Source of the DNA: Rhodospirillaceae bacterium
Lineage (GTDB): Bacteria > Pseudomonadota > Alphaproteobacteria > Rhodospirillales > Rhodospirillaceae
Direction of reading: 5' to 3'
DNA length: 64,000 nt
Assembly: GCA_947476695.1 (NCBI GenBank)
Contig: CANJRD010000013.1
Location: forward strand, 1-64,000
Shown: positions 49,099 to 57,978 of the stretch, piece after piece
Layout of the letters: the number at the start of each line of letters is the position of its first letter
How positions within the stretch are numbered: the first letter of the stretch is position 1
The notes under the pieces: model-generated
Database searches by the model: none
What the model was told of the DNA's origin: nothing
Seen by the model: the letters and a program-made list of their open reading frames with translations, nothing else
Position numbers and translations under genes: made by a program

Positions 49099-50823
49099 AT
49101 GTTCACTCGCCGTTCCATACTAGGAAGTGTTTCAGCCGCGAGCTTCGTGCTCGCAAGCAACTCCGTCACGGCGCTCGCCGCGTCGCCTTTGTCTGCCGTC
49201 GTCACACTCAACGGGCAGACGTTTACCTACAATGAAACGTCAGGTCGGGACCTGGGGAATTTCGTCTCCGCGATCGGCGGCTTCACGCTGCGCTGCATTC
49301 GGTGCGATGTGGCCGGTTCGCCGCTGACGGTGCTCTTTCGCCCGGATGTAAACTCAGATCGCGCCGAAGTTGTCTTCGAACTCGGTCGCGTGTTCAGTGG
49401 CACTCCGGCCAATCTCCGCGCTTATTCCGTCAGCATCTATCGTGGCGGTGCCTTTCTCGCCAAGGTGGATGTGCCCGCGCACTACTGGTTCTCGCGCTGG
49501 CGCTGGCAGTCGAGCCAGCGTCCCATTGTCGGCAACGTCGAGCACTTGATCGGCCAAGGGCTGCTGCCGCCGTATCATCCGACCTCCGCCGCCGCGCCCT
49601 CCGTTCCCGCGCCCGTGACCTCGACGCTAAACTGCGTGCTTGATCTCTCGAAGCAGAAGGTCTGCAGCACGACCTCGTCGACGCCGCTCGTCGCGACGGC
49701 AGCCGACCTGCTGAAGAGCTTTGTCAGTTACACGGTCATGGGACTTGCGGGCATCACGGCCTATATGCCCCAGACCGGCGAGCGCGACGACATTGGTCTG
49801 GTGACGGAATCGCAGGCGCAATACCTCATCACCGGCGCGCAAGCGCCGCTCGATTGCTGGCGGGCGCAGGCGGAAGGCGCGGGCACCGTGCCGTGGCATC
49901 TGCGCGACGAGAACACGAATGCACCCGTCAACTTCCGCACCTATCCGACTGCCACCATGTATGCGACGGGCAGTGCAAATCCTCTGATCAAGCAAACCAC
50001 GTCGCCGGTTACCGTCGATGCCGCGCATATGCCCGCGCTTGCCTACGTGCCGTATTTGCTGACCGGCGACCCGTACCATCGGGAGGATTTGCAGTTCCAA
50101 GCCAACTACTGCTGGGGTGCGCTGCCGCCGGGTTATCGCCCGAGCATTCCGCAGTCGCGTGCCTTCGCCTGGTATCTGCGCAGCCTCGCGCAATGGGCCC
50201 GCATCACACCGGCGGCGGTGCCGTCGTGGTTGCTGCCGCAGTCCTATTGGTTCGGCTTCCTGGAGCAGCACCGGCAGTATCTCGAAGCCAACTACGTCAA
50301 CAGCCCTAACCCCGTGCGTGCGATGTTCCGTTCGACCGGTGACATCGACAATGGCCGCAACGAAGCGAGGGCGCCCGGCGGCACGTGGATCGACCCGTGG
50401 CAGGAAGAGTTCGTCGCGGCGGTCATCGGCTGGATTGTGTCGATGGGCTTCAGCAATTGGCAAACCACGTTCGACTGGAAGATCGGCTCGACCCTGGCAC
50501 GTACGGGAACGAGCAGTGGTTGGATCCGCGCGCAGGCGACGCCCTATCGGGTGATTTTGCGCAGCTCCCCTAGGGCCCCCATTGTGGGGTCGTGGGCTGA
50601 AGCCTGGGCACTGACCGCGCAGGTCGCTCAGCTCAAGTACCGGAACCGGGATAGCTGGGTCGACACGGATATGACCTATCTCACTTACAGCCGGGGTGCC
50701 CTGGCGTATGCGAACAAGCTGGGCAATCCGGCAGTGACCGAAAATCTAAGCTGGGCCACAAACCAACTGGTCAGTAACGGGTGGAAGATTCCTTACAAAT
50801 GGCGGTTCGGCCTCGGCTTCTAG
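49099..50823 (+). CDS. Tat-exported protein of unknown function, paralogue C
   Basis: 574 residues from the ATG at 49099 (MFTRRSILGSVSAASFVL), a Tat signal with twin arginine and a cleavage near ALA. Its N-terminal domain (GQTFTYNETSGRDLGNFVSAIGG) is closest to paralogue A; the C-terminal domain is conserved in all three (FAWYLRSLAQWARITPAAVPSWL). An in-frame TTG-extended start at 49072 is unlikely. A hairpin (50844-50871) follows. Export to the periplasm folded and perhaps with a cofactor is implied by Tat; function unknown. Confidence 0.6.
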   Translation: MFTRRSILGSVSAASFVLASNSVTALAASPLSAVVTLNGQTFTYNETSGRDLGNFVSAIGGFTLRCIRCDVAGSPLTVLFRPDVNSDRAEVVFELGRVFSGTPANLRAYSVSIYRGGAFLAKVDVPAHYWFSRWRWQSSQRPIVGNVEHLIGQGLLPPYHPTSAAAPSVPAPVTSTLNCVLDLSKQKVCSTTSSTPLVATAADLLKSFVSYTVMGLAGITAYMPQTGERDDIGLVTESQAQYLITGAQAPLDCWRAQAEGAGTVPWHLRDENTNAPVNFRTYPTATMYATGSANPLIKQTTSPVTVDAAHMPALAYVPYLLTGDPYHREDLQFQANYCWGALPPGYRPSIPQSRAFAWYLRSLAQWARITPAAVPSWLLPQSYWFGFLEQHRQYLEANYVNSPNPVRAMFRSTGDIDNGRNEARAPGGTWIDPWQEEFVAAVIGWIVSMGFSNWQTTFDWKIGSTLARTGTSSGWIRAQATPYRVILRSSPRAPIVGSWAEAWALTAQVAQLKYRNRDSWVDTDMTYLTYSRGALAYANKLGNPAVTENLSWATNQLVSNGWKIPYKWRFGLGF

Positions 50824-50843
50824 CCCGGATGTAACGATTTAGG

Positions 50844-50871
50844 GCCGGAGGCACGCGGGAGTGCTTCCGGC
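50844..50871 (+). terminator. Hairpin after paralogue C
   Basis: GCCGGAGGCAC / GTGCTTCCGGC with a 6-nt loop, 20 nt after the stop; no T-run. Confidence 0.55.
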
Positions 50872-50997
50872 TCGCTTCGTTTCGCGTGGAAAACGCGGTG
50901 CCGGCGCGGTCTTTCGCGGAACAGTTTTACACGTGCCGCGTTTGGGCCTTGCAGGTTCACGCCTGAAATCTGCGCCCCGAGCCCAAGGTCCGCTGCC

Positions 50998-51522
50998 ATG
51001 TCATTGCGCACCACCGTTTCTCCCGAAACAGCGCCCAAGACGCCGCGCCGGCGGACGCCCGACGGCAAGCCGCGCGCCGCGGATGCCCATGTGGGGCACA
51101 AACTTCGGCGGCGCCGGACGGTGCTGGGCATGAGCCAGGAAAGTGTCGCCGCTGCTATCGGCCTGACGCTTCAACAAATTCAAAAGTACGAGAACGGCAC
51201 CAATTGCGTCGGTGCTAGTCGCCTGTGGGACTTGGCCCAGGTGCTCGGTTGCGACGTCGCCTATTTCTTCGAGGGTTTGCAAGATGATGAAGAACGCCCC
51301 GGAGTGTCTAGCGCACCGGGCGCAACAAATTCGGTGGTGGCTCAGGTGCACGCCATCGAAGAAGGCCACCTACAAGATTCCACCACTGATCCAATGATGA
51401 TCCGTCGCGAAACGTGGGAACTGGTGCGTGCTTACTACCTGATCAACGACGGTCGTGTGCGTCGTCGTCTGCGCAACCTTGCCTGCTCCCTCGCGGCCAC
51501 AGAAGAGGCGTTGGCGCGCTGA
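50998..51522 (+). CDS. XRE-family helix-turn-helix transcriptional regulator
   Basis: 174 residues: a Pro/Arg-rich N-terminal tail, then the Xre/Cro HTH (VGHKLRRRRTVLGMSQESVA, GLTLQQIQKYENGTNCV) and a short C-terminal helical region with LVRAYYLINDGRVRRRL. This type is common in alphaproteobacteria, where members regulate motility, stress or envelope genes. It is separate from the paralogue array and faces no obvious target. Confidence 0.85.
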   Translation: MSLRTTVSPETAPKTPRRRTPDGKPRAADAHVGHKLRRRRTVLGMSQESVAAAIGLTLQQIQKYENGTNCVGASRLWDLAQVLGCDVAYFFEGLQDDEERPGVSSAPGATNSVVAQVHAIEEGHLQDSTTDPMMIRRETWELVRAYYLINDGRVRRRLRNLACSLAATEEALAR

Positions 51523-51718
51523 TGTAGTCTCATCGCACATTGCAGCATTGAAATGAGATCTTTGGGTCCGCGTGCAATCACGCCAAGCCCGCCGATCTCG
51601 TTGCATTTCCCAGCGGTCGCCCAGAGGATCTGCAGCTGCCGCGCGAGCCGATTTGTCGCGGAACACGTAAGAGCTTCATTGCAATTCTCAGGCGACTCAT
51701 ATGCCGAATCCGCAATTC

Positions 51719-51744
51719 AGAACCATTGACCGTCGCGGCGCGTT
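51719..51744 (+). promoter_or_regulatory. General stress (EcfG) sigma-like promoter
   Basis: AGAAC, 17 nt, CGTT matches the alphaproteobacterial EcfG pattern GGAAC-N16/17-CGTT with one mismatch. It lies 62 nt before the KGG-type gene, the family of stress proteins expected under this sigma factor. Confidence 0.4.
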
Positions 51745-51805
51745 GACCTGAGGACGGCACGACAGTGCCGGGAATGGATGACGCCGTCCTTTAGGAGATG
51801 TTGAT

Positions 51806-52151
51806 ATGGCTAATCAGGGTGACACCTCGAAGCGTGGCTTCAGCGAGCATGGATCCCGCCAAGCAGCGCGAGATCGCGAGCAAAGGCGGACAGGCGAGCG
51901 GTGGAAATTTCAAGAACGATCCCACACGCGCGGCTCAGGCCGGCTCGAAGGGCGGCCAAGTGAGCGGCGGCAACTTTAAGAACAACCCCGAGCGGGCGGC
52001 TCAGGCGGGCTCGCAAGGTGGGCAGGCACGGAGCCAGCAGCAGCAACAGCTGCAACAGAATCAGCAGTCCGCGGGCGGACGCACCCAACAAGGCGAGCAG
52101 GGTGGCATAGATCAAGCCGGCCGCATCCAGCAGGGCGATCAGAACCGCTAA
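51806..52151 (+). pseudogene. KGG-repeat stress protein gene with a frameshift
   Basis: The expected start, MANQGDTSKRGF from ATG 51806 (TAGGAG 8 nt upstream), leads into SE and then must shift frame near 51846 to reach MDPAKQREIASKGGQASGG. That second part contains two KGGQ(A/V)SGGNFKN repeats, the hallmark of KGG general-stress proteins, ending in a Gln-rich tail. Alone, the second frame is open from ATG 51798 or 51849, so a shorter protein could still be made. One extra base, or a sequence error, would explain the break. Confidence 0.65.
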
Positions 52152-52300
52152 CGCGGCGCTGCAGATAGTTTAGGCGATGGGCTCTCCCCAGGTGGGAGAG
52201 CCTATCTGCGTTCGTGTTCCCGCAGCTGGCAGCATGACTGAAGTCGCGCGACTGCGTTCATCCTCTCGCGTTAGAGCGAGCGGGCAACAGTGAGCAGGTC

Positions 52301-52578
52301 ATGGCCAAACGCCGTCTGTCCCAACCCTCGCGGCCCTCGACCGGGCGCGCTCCGCTGATCCGCGAAGCCTCGGAACGGCGGAAGTTGATCGGCTTCGATG
52401 CCGAGACTTGGTGGCGCTTCAGCAGCTTGCGGGTGATCGCATGATGAGCCTGCAGGAACTCGCCGACGAAGCTTTTGCGGATTTGTTGATCAAACATCGG
52501 CACCCGACGGATTTAAGCCGTGCGTTGCGTGCAAGTGCGGAAGACGTCGGCCGCGTAAGGCGGCCCCGACGTAACTGA
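52301..52578 (+). pseudogene. Small ribbon-helix-helix-like gene with a 1-nt deletion
   Basis: The first frame (MAKRRLSQPSRPSTGRAPL, ERRKLIGFDAETW) ends early at 52444. Shifting by one base near 52412 continues as ALQQLAGDRMMSLQELADEA and FADLLIKHRHPTDLSRALRA, ending at 52578. The joined product of about 90 residues resembles the short DNA-binding, antitoxin-like proteins common in alphaproteobacteria. The reading frame is broken, so no normal product is expected unless the base loss is an error. Confidence 0.55.
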
Positions 52579-52594
52579 GCCGCGATCCGGTTGT

Positions 52595-52825
52595 TCAGGT
52601 CTGCTGCGGGCGCGGCGCCGGCCGGATGCCTTCGCTGTAGACCGCTTGGCCATTACGCCACAATTCGAAGCCTTTAAGCGTCGGAGTTTGGCGCACGGTG
52701 CTGCGCGCCTGGGCCACAGCGGCGCCGACGGTGTCGTGCAGCAAGGTCTCTTCGTTGCGCACCATTCCGGCCTCGTCGAGGTACCGGCAGATGAAATGAG
52801 ACAGTCCCGTTCTCAAGCCAGACAT
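52595..52825 (-). CDS. Small protein, possibly DUF6894-like
   Basis: 76 residues (MSGLRTGLSHFICRYLDEAG, then ETLLHDTVGAAVAQARSTVR and ELWRNGQAVYSEG). The pattern H-F-x-C-x-Y-L-D-E-A-G and the following helix are reminiscent of DUF6894 proteins, but the match is weak. The ATG at 52823-52825 is preferred over a longer open frame from 52951. No neighbours share a role. Confidence 0.4.
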   Translation of the reverse strand: MSGLRTGLSHFICRYLDEAGMVRNEETLLHDTVGAAVAQARSTVRQTPTLKGFELWRNGQAVYSEGIRPAPRPQQT

Positions 52826-53214
52826 GACGCGTCCACGAAAAAGGGGGCGGACCGGCAGAGGTCGGCGAAGGCCACAGTGGGCACGGAAATTGCGGACGTC
52901 AAAATGGGATCCTCTGTGGCCTGTTCTACCGTTTGGGTCTCGTCGCGGCAATGCGCCGGGGTGACCGACCGTTCGTTGGCAGTCGATTCTGTTTCGCCTC
53001 GGGCCATTTCAACTTACCAACCTTATCCCCAGCTCTGTTGCGGTTCCGAATCAATCGGAAAACGCATTATTTAACAAACAGTTAAGAAATCGATCCCAAT
53101 CGCGCTTAGGTGGATGAATCTTCGAAAGTTCTCGTGTTAGGCTTTTCGCGCAGCAGAATGCCGCACCCCTCTCGGCCTGCCGGAAAGGTAGGCCCACCAG
53201 GAAGGGCTTAGGCA
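52826..53214. other. Leader region of the flagellin gene
   Basis: 389 nt without a credible gene; AT-rich between 53040 and 53110. I see no good sigma-54 (TGGC-N-TTGC) or sigma-28 promoter. Any frames here lack family resemblance. Confidence 0.35.
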
Positions 53215-54099
53215 ATGAGCGACATCGCGCTGAGCGCGGCGTCACGCACTAATCTGCTTGCGCTGCAACGAACCCAAATTGCGATCGATCGCACCCAGAA
53301 CCGCCTGGCGTCGGGTCTGAAGGTTAATTCGGCCCTGGATGACGCGATGGCGTTCTTCACGGCGCGGAACCTGACCAGTCGGGCCGCAGACCTTTCGGCC
53401 ATCAAGGACGGTATCAGCACCTCCCTGAGCGTTCTGACCACCGCGACGCAGGGACTGACCGCGATCGCCAACACGCTGAAGCAGATGAAGGCGCTGGCGC
53501 AGTCGGCGATCTCATCGCCTGAAAGCAGCACGCGCGCGAGCTTCGCCAGCCAGTTCAACGAACTGCGCAGTCAGGTCGACTCCATCGCCGAAGATGCAAG
53601 CTTCAACGGCGTCAATCTACTGAAGCGTGCGGCGACCGCCTTCACTGCCGGCGGCGACTATCTGACGATCCGCTTCAACGAACGCACAGACACCATCAAC
53701 CAATTGGTCGTCAGTGGCCTCAGGGCCGCGGACTTCACCACTATCATGTCGACGTCCGTGACCGCGACAGGCACCGGCGGCAACACGACGGTGTGGGGAC
53801 AAACCGGAAGCGCGGCGGTCACGGCCATTAATGCCGCCATCACGGCAATCGACAAGGCGCTCGACAGGGTCGAGTCCGCGTCACAAAGTTTCGGCACGAA
53901 CGCCGCGTTACTCGGCATCCGGCAGGACTTTACCTCCAGCTTGGTGACGACACTCAACAACGGCGCTGCGGTTCTTGTGAATGCGGATCTCAACGAGGAG
54001 TCTGCCAATTTGTTGGCCGCGCAGACCCGCCAACAATTGGGTCTGATCTCCCTGTCCATCGCGCAGCGTTCGGAACAGGCAGTCCTGAGGATGTTCTAA
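53215..54099 (+). CDS. Flagellin
   Basis: 294 residues. The N-terminal D0/D1 coiled-coil part (ASRTNLLALQRTQIAIDRTQ, RLASGLKVNSALDDAMAFFT) and C-terminal D1/D0 part (VLVNADLNEESANLLAAQTR, QLGLISLSIAQRSEQAVLRM) are intact around a short central domain. It is exported by the flagellar type III system and polymerises into the filament. No other flagellar gene is in the window, which is unusual for a sole copy but common for additional or dispersed flagellins. The start codon follows GGAAGGG. Confidence 0.9.
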   Translation: MSDIALSAASRTNLLALQRTQIAIDRTQNRLASGLKVNSALDDAMAFFTARNLTSRAADLSAIKDGISTSLSVLTTATQGLTAIANTLKQMKALAQSAISSPESSTRASFASQFNELRSQVDSIAEDASFNGVNLLKRAATAFTAGGDYLTIRFNERTDTINQLVVSGLRAADFTTIMSTSVTATGTGGNTTVWGQTGSAAVTAINAAITAIDKALDRVESASQSFGTNAALLGIRQDFTSSLVTTLNNGAAVLVNADLNEESANLLAAQTRQQLGLISLSIAQRSEQAVLRMF

Positions 54100-54225
54100 T
54101 CCGCTTCGGCTAGGCCATAAGTTTTTCAATGCCTTATGGTCTGTTTTAGCCGTGGCTACGCGTTACTACGTATACCCCGGCACGGTTGGCGGCCTTACGC
54201 TAGTCACTTCCCCCCGGGAGTCCAT

Positions 54226-54615
54226 ATGTTCGCTGCTGACAGTATGATCCATGTCGTCGACGACGACGACGCTGTGCGTGATTCCCTGCGGGTCTTGCTG
54301 GAGTCTTATGGCCTGCAGGTGGAGGAGTTTTCCTCGGCCGATGCTTATCTCGCAGCGCTGCCCCCCAATGATAAAGCCTGCCTGCTGCTCGACATCCACA
54401 TGCCGGGCGCTTCGGGTGTCGAGCTGCTGAACAAGCTGCGGGCGCGGGGAAATAAAATCCCGGCGGTGATCGTCAGCGGGCGTGTGGACGACACTATCCA
54501 ACAGGCCGCGCAGGCAAACGGCGCCGTCGCCGTGCTGCACAAGCCGGTGCGCGAAGCCGAGTTGATGGCATCGATCGTGGTGGCTCTGAGGGCTTCCGGA
54601 CTAACGGCCGCCTAA
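54226..54615 (+). CDS. Single-domain response regulator (FixJ-like receiver)
   Basis: 129 residues, receiver domain only: acidic pocket DDDD (12-15), phospho-acceptor Asp 56 (LLLDIHMPGASG), Ser in VIVSGR and Lys in LHKPV. It has no LuxR output domain. Such proteins relay phosphate or bind partners such as flagellar motors. ATG at 54226 with GGGAG 5 nt upstream. It sits just after the flagellin gene. Confidence 0.85.
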   Translation: MFAADSMIHVVDDDDAVRDSLRVLLESYGLQVEEFSSADAYLAALPPNDKACLLLDIHMPGASGVELLNKLRARGNKIPAVIVSGRVDDTIQQAAQANGAVAVLHKPVREAELMASIVVALRASGLTAA

Positions 54616-54642
54616 CGAACGGCCAGTCAATACGCACGCTGC

Positions 54643-55062
54643 TTATTTGAACGGCGGATCGTTGATATCCGCATTCGTGCCCGGCAGCAGCAGATTCAAG
54701 ATCACGACCGGCACGTCGCTCAAGATGTTGCTGTGATGCAATGCACCCGGACGGACGTAATGGAATTCGCCGGGGCAAAGACGGATCGAGATGCCGTCCT
54801 GCATTGTGATCTCGTTGTGGCCGGCCATCACCGCGACGAAGTGCGGCGGCCCGCCGAGATGCATTTCATAAGCGCCGCCCGGTTTGGTGTAGCCCTTCTT
54901 GGTGCGCTGATCGGTCGTGGTCTGACGCCAGCCCATGCGCCATTCGATGCCGTCCTGTTTCGCGCTGATGGCTTCTGTCGCGCTGACCTCGTGGACCTTG
55001 CATTCGATGGTGTTCGTCATGCTGCGGCCGTTGGAGTCCAGGCCCATGGAATAGAACTTCAT
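54643..55062 (-). CDS. Cupin-domain protein
   Basis: 139 residues with a single cupin barrel: GGAYEMHLGGPPHFVAVMAG and GEFHYVRPGALHHSNILSD carry the metal-type histidines. The substrate is unknown. It precedes the dienelactone hydrolase on the same strand after about 100 nt and may belong to the catabolic group. Confidence 0.75.
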   Translation of the reverse strand: MKFYSMGLDSNGRSMTNTIECKVHEVSATEAISAKQDGIEWRMGWRQTTTDQRTKKGYTKPGGAYEMHLGGPPHFVAVMAGHNEITMQDGISIRLCPGEFHYVRPGALHHSNILSDVPVVILNLLLPGTNADINDPPFK

Positions 55063-55163
55063 CGCGCACCCTCCCTGAAACGTGAGCAGAGCCTAGCCGC
55101 GAACCGCCGGCAAATACAGGCCGTCGCAGGCCGCCCGCGGTGGCCTGGTCCACGCGGTGAACG

Positions 55164-55895
55164 TTAGCCGGGCTTTCCCAGCACTTCGTCGAACAGCGCC
55201 AGCATTTCCGCCCAGGATCGGGCGTCGGCCCCCGCGTCGTAGCGCGCGAGTTCGGGCCTCCCCATCCGGTCGGCCTCGGGGTTGGTGAAGCTATGCAGCA
55301 CGCCCCCGTAGACGTGCATGCGCCAGTCGACCTTCGCGTCGGTCATTTCCTTCTCGAAGTCCGCGCGTTGTTGCGCGGGTACGGCGGGATCGTCGGCGCC
55401 GGTGCAGATCAGCACTTTGCAGCGGATGTTTTTCGCATCCTGTGGATCTTTCGTCGCAAGCCCGCAATGGAATCCGACCACGGCGGCGATTTCCGCCCCG
55501 CTCCGCGCGAGATCAAGCGACATGGTGCCGCCGAAGCAGAAACCGATCGCCGCGATCTTCTGGGGATCGACCTGGGGCCGCGCGACCAAAGCCGCCAAAG
55601 CGCCCCCCGCGCGCGCGCGGATATGCACGGGATCGGCGCGCAAAGCCGCGATCATCGGCATCACCGCCGGCAGATCGCGGATGACCTTGCCATCGCCGTG
55701 CAGATCGCAAGCCAGCGCGATGTAGCCCATGTTGGCCAAGCGTTCCGCGCGCGATTTGGCGTGATCCTCAAGCCCGAACGCTTCCGGGAAGACCAGCACG
55801 CCCGGTCGGCGGCCGGGTAGCGTTTCATCCCAATATAGGTGGTTGACCATGTTGAGGCCGTCGGCCTGATAGGTAAGCGTCTCGGTGCGCATCAC
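55164..55895 (-). CDS. Dienelactone hydrolase family alpha/beta hydrolase
   Basis: 243 residues. Nucleophile elbow GFCFGG (Cys about 121), Asp in TGADDPAVP and His in YGGVLHSFTNPEAD form the Cys-Asp-His triad of the family. Its N-terminus (MMRTETLTYQADGLNMVNHL) has two possible methionine starts. It lies 6 nt downstream of the LysR gene, so the two are co-transcribed. Confidence 0.85.
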   Translation of the reverse strand: MMRTETLTYQADGLNMVNHLYWDETLPGRRPGVLVFPEAFGLEDHAKSRAERLANMGYIALACDLHGDGKVIRDLPAVMPMIAALRADPVHIRARAGGALAALVARPQVDPQKIAAIGFCFGGTMSLDLARSGAEIAAVVGFHCGLATKDPQDAKNIRCKVLICTGADDPAVPAQQRADFEKEMTDAKVDWRMHVYGGVLHSFTNPEADRMGRPELARYDAGADARSWAEMLALFDEVLGKPG

Positions 55896-55901
55896 GGACT
55901 C

Positions 55902-56804
55902 CTAGGTGTTCTTGCAGACGGCGCGGATTTCCTTCACCAGCCGCAGCAGCGCCGGCGCGCGGTAGCCCTTGCGGCGCATCACGATCCCGATGTTGGGCGC
56001 ACGTTTGCGGATCGGGCCTTTGATTTCGGCCAGCCGTCCGGCGGCCAGGTCGTCGGCCACCGCATGACGCGGCGTCACCGCGATGAACGGCGCCTGACGC
56101 ACGAAGCGCGAGATGAACTGGGACGAACCGCTCAAGACCGGGAAATTGACCTCGTCGTCGTCGCCCGCTTCGAGTTCGCGGGAATTATAGAACTGCATGA
56201 TCGAGTTCTTCTCGACCGGCAGCACCCAACGCTCCTTCATCATCTCCGCGCGCGTCACCGAGGCTTTCTTCGCCAGGGGATGATCCGGCCGGCATATGAC
56301 GACGGAATCGCTTTCCATCAGTTTTTCGTAAACCAGCGCCGGGGCATGCACCGGGTCCTTGTAAGCCACGAACAGCAGATCGGCTTCGCCGCTGAGCAGG
56401 CGGTCGCAGAGTTCGTCGAGATATCCGTCGATAATCTCGACCCACAGGCCGGGGAAAGCGCCGATCAATCGCGCGGTCGCTTCCGGCAGCATATAGCCGC
56501 CGAGGTGCTTGCTGACGCCGACGACCACGTTGCCGGCGGCGCGGCCCTTGATCGAGGCCATCATCGCGATGGCGCGGTTGCGCTCGTTGATGATGACGTT
56601 GGCGTAGTCCAGAAGGCCGCGCCCGAACACCGTCAGCTGAACGCCCCGTGTGGTGCGCTCGAACAAAGTCGCGCTGAGGAACGCCTCGAGCCGTTTGATG
56701 CTTTTGCTCAGGGCCGATTGGGTGACGTGCAATTCGGCGGCCGCACGGCCGAAGTTGCCGCACTTGGCGACACTGACGAAGTGCTGCAGTTGGGTGATTT
56801 CCAT
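55902..56804 (-). CDS. LysR-family transcriptional regulator
   Basis: 300 residues from the ATG at 56804 (GGGGGA 4 nt upstream; longer starts to 56837 possible). N-terminal HTH: MEITQLQHFVSVAKCGNFGR, HVTQSALSKSIKRLEAFL. The C-terminal effector-binding domain follows. It is divergent from the nitrilase-type gene, the usual layout for a LysR activator and its target, and is followed by the hydrolase it may also control. Confidence 0.9.
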   Translation of the reverse strand: MEITQLQHFVSVAKCGNFGRAAAELHVTQSALSKSIKRLEAFLSATLFERTTRGVQLTVFGRGLLDYANVIINERNRAIAMMASIKGRAAGNVVVGVSKHLGGYMLPEATARLIGAFPGLWVEIIDGYLDELCDRLLSGEADLLFVAYKDPVHAPALVYEKLMESDSVVICRPDHPLAKKASVTRAEMMKERWVLPVEKNSIMQFYNSRELEAGDDDEVNFPVLSGSSQFISRFVRQAPFIAVTPRHAVADDLAAGRLAEIKGPIRKRAPNIGIVMRRKGYRAPALLRLVKEIRAVCKNT

Positions 56805-56884
56805 GCAATCCCCCATGATCGAATGACTTTCCATCATGGCATGATTCCGTGACGATTAATCCATTGATTCGCTATGCTCCCGCG

Positions 56885-57970
56885 ATGCCTGATACGCGTG
56901 GGATCGGGGAATTCGGGACTTTGAGGGGCACTATGATCGCGCCGTGGCGTGCGACCTGCATGCAGGTCATGAATTACATGGTCAACGACGCCACCAGTCG
57001 CGAAGGCGCGATGGAGATCGTCCATCGCAGCCTCGATCGCTGGGAGTTGTTCCTGCGGCGCGGCAATCGCGCCGGCGCGGGCGTGAAGCATCTGGTGTTG
57101 TTCCCGGAGTTCGCGCTCCAGGGTTTCCCGCTGCAAGAGACGGCGGCGCAATGGATCGCCAAGGCCTGCTTCCGTATCCCCGGGCCTGAGGTCGCCCGGC
57201 TGCAGAAGATCGCCCAGGACCTGAAGATCTACATCGGCGCGAATGCCTATGAGGAAACCGAGGAGTGGCCGGGCCGCTACTTCAATTGCAGTTTCCTGAT
57301 CGATCCCAGCGGCGACGTCATCCTGAAGTATCGGCGGATCAACACGGTGCATTCGCCGTCGCCGCACGACTTCATGGATCGCTATCTCGACAAGCACGGC
57401 ATCGAGGGCACGTTCCCGGTGGTGAAGACCGAACTGGGCAATATCGGCATGTTCCCCTGCGGCGAGATCATGTACCCGGAAGCAGCGCGCGTACTGATGT
57501 TCCGTGGCGCCGAAGTCATCCTGCATCCGACTAGCGACCATGGCGCGTCGGATGCCATCGGCTGGGAAGCCTGCAAGCGCGCGCGTGCAGCGGAGAACAT
57601 GGTCTATCTGATCTCCGCCAATGCCGGCGGCGCGATCGGGCCGATCCCCGCCGCCGCCAACATGGGATTCTCAAAGATCATCGACTATAACGGCCTTGTG
57701 ATCGCCAACACGAATGGTCCGGGCGAGAACACCAGCGCGACCGCGATGATCGATGTGTCGGGCTTGCGGCGTGCGCGACAGCAACCGGGGCCGCTCAACC
57801 GGCTCCTGCGCCAGCGCAACGAGATTTACATGCCCGTTTATAAGGACGCCGGGTTCTATCCGCCGAACAGTTTCCCCGACGGCGTCATGGATTCCAAGCA
57901 GCGCATCATGGAAATCCAGCAGGACACGCTGCGGCGTATGGGCGAACGTGGGATCATCAACGAGCCGTAA
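56885..57970 (+). CDS. Nitrilase-superfamily amidohydrolase (carbon-nitrogen hydrolase)
   Basis: 361 residues. The catalytic Glu is in FPEFALQG (Glu 75), Lys in ILKYRRIN (about 147) and Cys in FPCGEIMYPE (about 191). The sequence resembles aliphatic amidases/formamidases, enzymes that release ammonia from amides. A GTG start at 56849 would add 12 residues. Divergent from the LysR gene and directly ahead of a convergent peptide-type solute-binding protein gene. Confidence 0.85.
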   Translation: MPDTRGIGEFGTLRGTMIAPWRATCMQVMNYMVNDATSREGAMEIVHRSLDRWELFLRRGNRAGAGVKHLVLFPEFALQGFPLQETAAQWIAKACFRIPGPEVARLQKIAQDLKIYIGANAYEETEEWPGRYFNCSFLIDPSGDVILKYRRINTVHSPSPHDFMDRYLDKHGIEGTFPVVKTELGNIGMFPCGEIMYPEAARVLMFRGAEVILHPTSDHGASDAIGWEACKRARAAENMVYLISANAGGAIGPIPAAANMGFSKIIDYNGLVIANTNGPGENTSATAMIDVSGLRRARQQPGPLNRLLRQRNEIYMPVYKDAGFYPPNSFPDGVMDSKQRIMEIQQDTLRRMGERGIINEP

Positions 57971-57978
57971 TTCGCGCC

